Shown here piece after piece: positions 59,041 to 64,000 of a stretch of 64,000 nt of DNA. The DNA lies in assembly GCA_019054805.1 (NCBI GenBank), contig JAHQIY010000022.1, positions 496,001 to 560,000 on the forward strand, read 5' to 3'. Source of the DNA: Brachionus manjavacas. Its lineage: Eukaryota; Rotifera; Eurotatoria; Ploima; Brachionidae. The stretch's first letter is position 1. Each line of letters begins with the position of its first letter. The notes beneath the pieces were generated by a model that was given only the letters and a program-made list of their open reading frames with translations, was not told the DNA's origin and did no database searches. The translations under genes and the position numbers were made by a program.

Positions 59041-59740
59041 ACTTGCTTTACTTCATTGATTCGATCTAGAGCTTTTTCATTCAGCATACTTATCACGTCT
59101 ACAATAATAACTTCATTGTTCTGTATTTCAAACCATTTATCGCACTCGAATTCTTAAGTAATATCTTACTTGAGATCTAATGAAAAGAAGCTATGAACGT
59201 TTTGATCGTTTATTTTACGCATCATCTTATATTCTTTCTAAAACTCTTGTATTTGCAATATTAACATCTTGATTGACAGATTTTACATTATGGCAGTAAA
59301 GTTTTGGATCATTAACAATTTTTTCTTCAAATCTGATCGGGTCAAAGTTTTAAGCAATGAAATTGCGATTTTAAACAGTTTTTAAATCAAAAATATTAAT
59401 TGAATCTTTTAAATTTGAATATTTCAAAACCTCGATATCTGCTTCACCAGTCTCGTCTTTTTATTAAATTACGAATGAAGCAATCTTCCTTGTAAGTTCG
59501 AGTTTAATTTGATTTACTTATAAACTCACCGACACAGCGAAATGATACATTGTAAATTAAATTTTGATAGAGGAAATTTCTTCATCTGTTTGATCAACAA
59601 ATTTATTTCCTTCTTCTTCGAATAAATATCTGTCGGATCTCGAATTTGATACTCTAGATTTCGAATTTTTTACATAAACTTTTAATTTGTGATGAAATTC
59701 AAAATTTTTTAATCAATCATTTATGGCATCTTTTGCTAGT
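58408..59740 (-). pseudogene. Helicase fossil with internal deletion (D1/D2)
   Basis: About 190 bp is missing compared with the other copies, between two CCATTAA heptamers (join at about 58492-58498). The loss fuses GALNSDLING directly to CHSSIDKNVFSNGKDYIAL, so the 63-codon frame 58407-58598 now ends with an in-frame motif VI (ALSRVQNAN). Walker B (DVISM) is at about 59090-59110. Confidence 0.7.
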
Positions 59741-61836
59741 TTAAATTATCCCTCTAATTTTAATTAAAGGCTTTAACAAAAACCATCGCTCGCATACCCT
59801 AAAGTAAGCTTTTAGCATTTTAATATCTAAAGATAAACATAAATTTTATATAATCAGAAATTATTAACTAAAAATAGATATTTGATAGCAAATTGGGACA
59901 TTTTTACAGTGAATTTAAATATGAAACAAAATATGAAAGGCTTAAAATTTATGAATTTATGTTTAATTAATAAAATTTTATAAAATTGAAAATTTAATTT
60001 AATAATCTAATAAAAAGACTAAATCTAAGAAAAAAATTTTAAAAATGTGATAAAATAATTTTTTGGTCTAAATTCAATGTGTTTTTTGTCTGAGTAATTA
60101 AAGAAAAATAATGACTCTGATCAAAAAAGCCCCAAATGAAGAATTTTGAAAAAATATTTTTAACTGAATATTTAATTTCAAAGCATTCTTTTGATATATA
60201 AGAGCTTATTAAGTTAAAATAGCTTGCTAAATCTAAGGATAAAATATAAGTTCTCATTTCAATAAAATATACATCGATATTTTATGTGACGAACTAAATG
60301 CCCATAAATCAGATTCATCACATTTTTGCCACCCTTTCGAGCTTAAATCGAAAATTGCATATTGAACTCATTTGATGCTCTAAAATTGATGGATATTCCA
60401 AATTTATTTTTCTATTGATGAACTATTTCTTAATTTCTCGTGTTTGTACAAAAAACTAACAACAAGCTTAAAAATTTTGTTTATTTACTATAACCGATTA
60501 AACAAATTGATATCATATGAAATATACAATTACCATCAGCAGTTCTTTTAATTGGTAAATAGTTATTTATAAAATCTGGATGTATCAGGATACAATTTTC
60601 CGTTCAAAAGTAAATTTTATTGAAAAAAGTTTTGTCCGCGGATCAAGTTTACTAAATTTATTAAAAATATTATCATTATTGTTCCGCAAAATTGGCTAAA
60701 GCTTGTTTCTTGATACAAAAAATTAAAAAACCGAAAGTCTTTAATCTCAGTTCTTTACTTTTGATAAAATAATTAATTGTTACAGAAATATAAATGGAAT
60801 TATCACTATTAAAAAAAATACCCTATCATTTCCATTTTGATTATCTTTTAATGAATCATTAAAATTCGAATATGTTTTACTAGTCGGGTCTTTCGAGCTT
60901 GTCATGTTCAAAATTTTTAATGCATCTTTGTTTAAGTAAAAATATTTCAAAGAATCGTTAGTTTTGATATAACCCCACTATAATTTAAAATAAAAATCTT
61001 TAATTTCAATTAGTTAGCATTTTGAACTCTTAAAATAAAGCAATATAGTCTTTACCATTAGAAAAAACATTCTTGCCAATTGAAGAGTGGCATCCATTAA
61101 GTGCTAATCCTTGGACTTTATGAATATTTTGAGCAGTTACATTTACTCCTTAAAATTGAATCCCATAAAAAAATATCCAAGAATTTTCTGAAATATTCGT
61201 TGTTTATTCGTAGTCCTTAGAGATTCATCATCCATCCTGAGTAAAAAATTATTTTCGCTATGACATATATATTTGCCAATCATACCATTAATCAAATCAG
61301 AATTTAAAGCACCATTTTTTACAACCATTTTTAGACAAACAGGATTAATCTCTAAAATAGAATCAATAACTCGTGGTCGATTATTAATTATCACTCTTTT
61401 TTTATAACCTATTTAAATTCTGAAGTGGTCAAAATCTCGGCTAATATTTAATATAGCCTCCGAAGCTTTTTTTTTGTTGCATTGTTTGATGATTTCTATT
61501 CTTTGTACATTTTTAGTCCCTAAATAATCAGAATCTTAATAATTTATGCATTCCTCAGATATTTCATGTCAATATTCACAAACACTCTTTTTTATTAATT
61601 AGATATCTGCCTGGGTCAATCTTCCCAGAAGTCGCCTCACTCTCAAAAATTTTTGAAAATCAATGTCAATTTTTTCAACATTTGTTCCAATAAGAAACGG
61701 CTGAAAATTCGAGGTTAGTAATTGAGAATTATAAAGTTTTCTAATTGCACATTAGGTGTTACATATTGGGTAATTGAAAAAATCACCAATCAATATCAAA
61801 GTTTAACCTCCGAGCAAAATATTACTTCGTTTTACA
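59041..61836. repeat. D unit 2 (2.80 kb)
   Basis: Collinear with D unit 1 but about 200 bp longer, mainly because the next helicase copy lacks the 190-bp deletion. Confidence 0.85.
60039..60257 (-). pseudogene. 'MRTY' family open segment (D2)
   Basis: Differs from the D1 copy by a few residues (DLASYF, KYSVKNIF). Confidence 0.4.
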
Positions 61837-62560
61837 ACTTGCTTTACTTCATTGATTCGATCTAGAGCTTTATCATTCAGCATACTTATCACGTCTACAA
61901 TAATAACTTCATTGTTCTGTATTTCAAACCATTTATCGCACTCGAATTCTTAAGTAATATCTTACTAGAGATCTAATGAAAAGAAGCTATGAACGTTTTG
62001 ATCGTTTATTTTACGCATCATCTTATATTCCTTCTAAAACTCTTGTATTTGCAATATTATCATCTTGATTGACGGATTTTACATTATGGCAGTAAATTTT
62101 TGGATCATTAAAAATTTTGTCTTTAAATCTGATCGGGTCACAGTTTTAAGCAATGAAATTGCGATTTTAAACAGTTATCAAATCAAAAATATTAATTGAA
62201 TCTTTTAAAATTTGAATTTTTCAAAAACGCGATATTTGCTCCACCAGTCTATTCTTTTTATTAAATTACGAATGAAGCAATCTTCCTTGTAAGTTCGAGT
62301 TTAATTTGATTTACTTATATACTCACCGACACAGCGAAATGATACATTGTAAATTTAATTTTGATAGAGGAAATTTCTTCATCTGTTTGATCAACTAATT
62401 CATTTCCTTCTTCTTCGAGTAAATATCTGTCGGATCTAGAATTTGATACTCTAGATTTCGAATTTTTTACATAAACTATTAATTTGTGATGAAATTCAAA
62501 TTTTTTAAATCAATCATTTATGGCGTCTTCTGCTAGTTTTAATTATCGCTCTAATTTTAG
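61008..62560 (-). pseudogene. Pif1-type helicase fossil (D2/D3)
   Basis: Full-length arrangement as at 55628. The frame 61143-61394 reads MIINNRPRVIDSILEINP and DLINGMIGKYICH. Walker B (DVISM) lies at about 61885-61905 and the NDPKIYC block at about 62080. Confidence 0.7.
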
Positions 62561-62837
62561 TTAAAAGGCTTTAACAAAAACCTTTACTCGGATACCCTAG
62601 AGTAAGCTTTTAGCATTTTAATATCTAAAGATAAACATAAATTTTATTTAATCAGAAATAATTAACTAAAAATAGAAATTTAATAGCAAATTAGGACATT
62701 TTTACAGTGAATTTAGATATGAAACAAAATATGAATGGCTTACAATTTATGTATTTATGTTTAATTAATAAATTTTTTTTAAAATGGAAAATAAAATTTA
62801 ATAATCTAATAAAAAGACAAAATCTAAGAAAAAAATT

Positions 62838-63056
62838 TTAATAATGTGATAAAATAATTTTTTGGTCTAAATTCAATGTGTGTTTGGTCTGAGTAATTAT
62901 AGAAAAATAATGACTCTGATCAAAAAAGCCCCAAATTAAAAAATTTGAAAAAATGTTTTTGACTGAATATTTAATTTCAAAGCATTCTTTTGATATATAA
63001 GAGCTTATTAAGTTAAAATAGCTTGCTAAATCTAAGGATAAAATATGAGTTCTCAT
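62838..63056 (-). pseudogene. 'MRTY' family open segment (D3)
   Basis: MRTHILSLDLASYFNLISSY; His replaces Tyr in the opening motif. Confidence 0.4.
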
Positions 63057-63799
63057 TTCAATAAAATTTACATCGAAATTTTAAGTGACGAACTAAATGC
63101 CCATAAATCAAATTCATCACACCTTTTGCCACACTTTCGAGCTTAAATCGAAAATTGCAAATTGAACTCATTTGATGCTCTAAAATTGATGGATATTCCA
63201 AATTTATTTTTCTATTGATGAACTATTTCTTAATTTCTCGTGTTTGTACAAAAAACTAACAACAAGTTTAAAAATTTTGTATATTTACTATAACCGATTA
63301 AACAAATTGATATCATATGAAATATACAATTACCATCAGCAGTTGTTTTAATTGGTAAATAGTTATTTATAAATTCTGGATGTATCAGGATACAATTTTC
63401 CGTTCAATAGTAAAATTTAATGAAAAATGTTTTGTCCGGGGATCAAGTTTACTAAAAATATTAAAAATATTATCATTATTGTCCCGCAAAATTGGCTAAA
63501 GCTTGTTTCTAGATACAAAAACTTAAAAAACCGAAAGTCTTTAATCTCAGTTCTTTATTTCTGATAAAATAATTAATTGTTACAGAAATATAAATGGAAT
63601 TATCACTATTAAAGAAAATACCCTATCATTTCCATTTTGATTATCTTTTAATGAATCATTGAAATTCGAATATGTTTTACTAGTCGGGTCTTTCAAGCTT
63701 GTCATGTTCAAAATTTTTAATGCATCTTTGTATAAGTAAAAATATTTCAAAGAATCCCTAGTTTTGATATTACCCTACTATCATTCAAAAATAAAAAGC

Positions 63800-64000
63800 T
63801 TTGTATTCAATTAGTTAGCATTTTGAACTCTTGATAAAGCAATATAGTCTTTACCATTAGAAAAAACATCCTTGTCAATTGAAGAGTGGCATCCATTAAG
63901 TGTTAATCCTTGGACTTTATGAATATTTTGAGCAGTTACATTTACTCCTTAAAATTGAATCCCATAAAAAAATATTCAAGAGTTTTCTGAAATATTCGTT
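63800..64000 (-). pseudogene. Helicase fossil, C-terminal end only (window edge)
   Basis: Motif VI NGKDYIALSRVQNAN is legible at about 63815-63860, without the two-base insertion of the 911-bp repeats. The rest lies beyond 64000. Confidence 0.65.

Larger units (their letters stand above)
61837..64000. repeat. D unit 3 (cut by window end)
   Basis: Same unit again, slightly more diverged. It continues beyond the window, so the tandem array extends further right. Confidence 0.8.

Noticed and set aside
22995..64000. Assembly artefact as the explanation for all tandem repeats
   Set aside because: Copies differ by private indels, stops and inserts (the C2 insert, the C3/C4 12-bp loss, the 190-bp deletion at 58492), so they are distinct. 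Local copy-number error in the 911-bp triplication cannot be excluded.
4340..64000. tRNA, rRNA or other structured RNA genes
   Set aside because: No cloverleaf-like G+C-balanced segments or rRNA-like blocks were seen on either strand; the few hairpins are short.

Overview
The window reads as heterochromatin-like, repeat-built DNA from an A+T-rich animal genome. The case for an animal is: GT-AG introns, one only 50 nt long; a relative of barrier-to-autointegration factor (BAF), a family known from metazoans; C2H2 zinc fingers; a ubiquitin-protease fragment; and a Pif1-type helicase fossil of the kind carried by Helitron-like elements. No operons, ribosome binding sites or other bacterial features are visible. 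The species cannot be named from the sequence; a small invertebrate such as a rotifer is only a guess.

Layout. (1) 1-3845: minisatellite of 89-bp monomers with ~178-bp and ~1.42-kb higher-order repeats. (2) 3846-4339: junction, with a helicase scrap. (3) 4340-22994: tandem pair of a ~9.2-kb unit (U1 4340-13525, U2 13526-22994). Each U unit holds, on the minus strand, four open segments of a decayed zinc-finger gene (7409-9106 in U1), two adjacent foldback (MITE-like) elements, and, on the plus strand, a two-exon BAF-like gene followed closely by a two-exon C2H2 gene. (4) 22995-56448: five 'C' units, mostly ~6.2 kb. They carry 5'-truncated copies of the same C2H2 gene, a chain of small plus-strand open segments ending in a ubiquitin-specific-protease C-terminal motif, and minus-strand helicase halves. 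(5) 53635-56345: a 911-bp piece of the helicase in three tandem copies. (6) 56449-64000: three ~2.6-2.8-kb 'D' units in which the helicase is not split; these act as empty sites for the segment that divides the helicase in the C units.

Most coding sequence is dead: stops and frameshifts are frequent, and every helicase copy shares the same loss of the Walker B glutamate, so the copies multiplied as DNA rather than by their own enzyme. Exceptions worth attention are the BAF-like gene (100 aa in U1, 84 aa in U2, both open) and a 53-54 aa basic/acidic small ORF that stays open in two C units. Breakpoints repeatedly show a few bases of microhomology, inverted inserts and templated filler, which points to template-switching repair as the mechanism that built the locus.

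The strongest candidate for something undescribed is a BAF-like DNA-binding protein linked to C2H2 proteins inside an amplified mobile-element-like unit. Whether it is a captured host gene or part of an element is not settled by this sequence.
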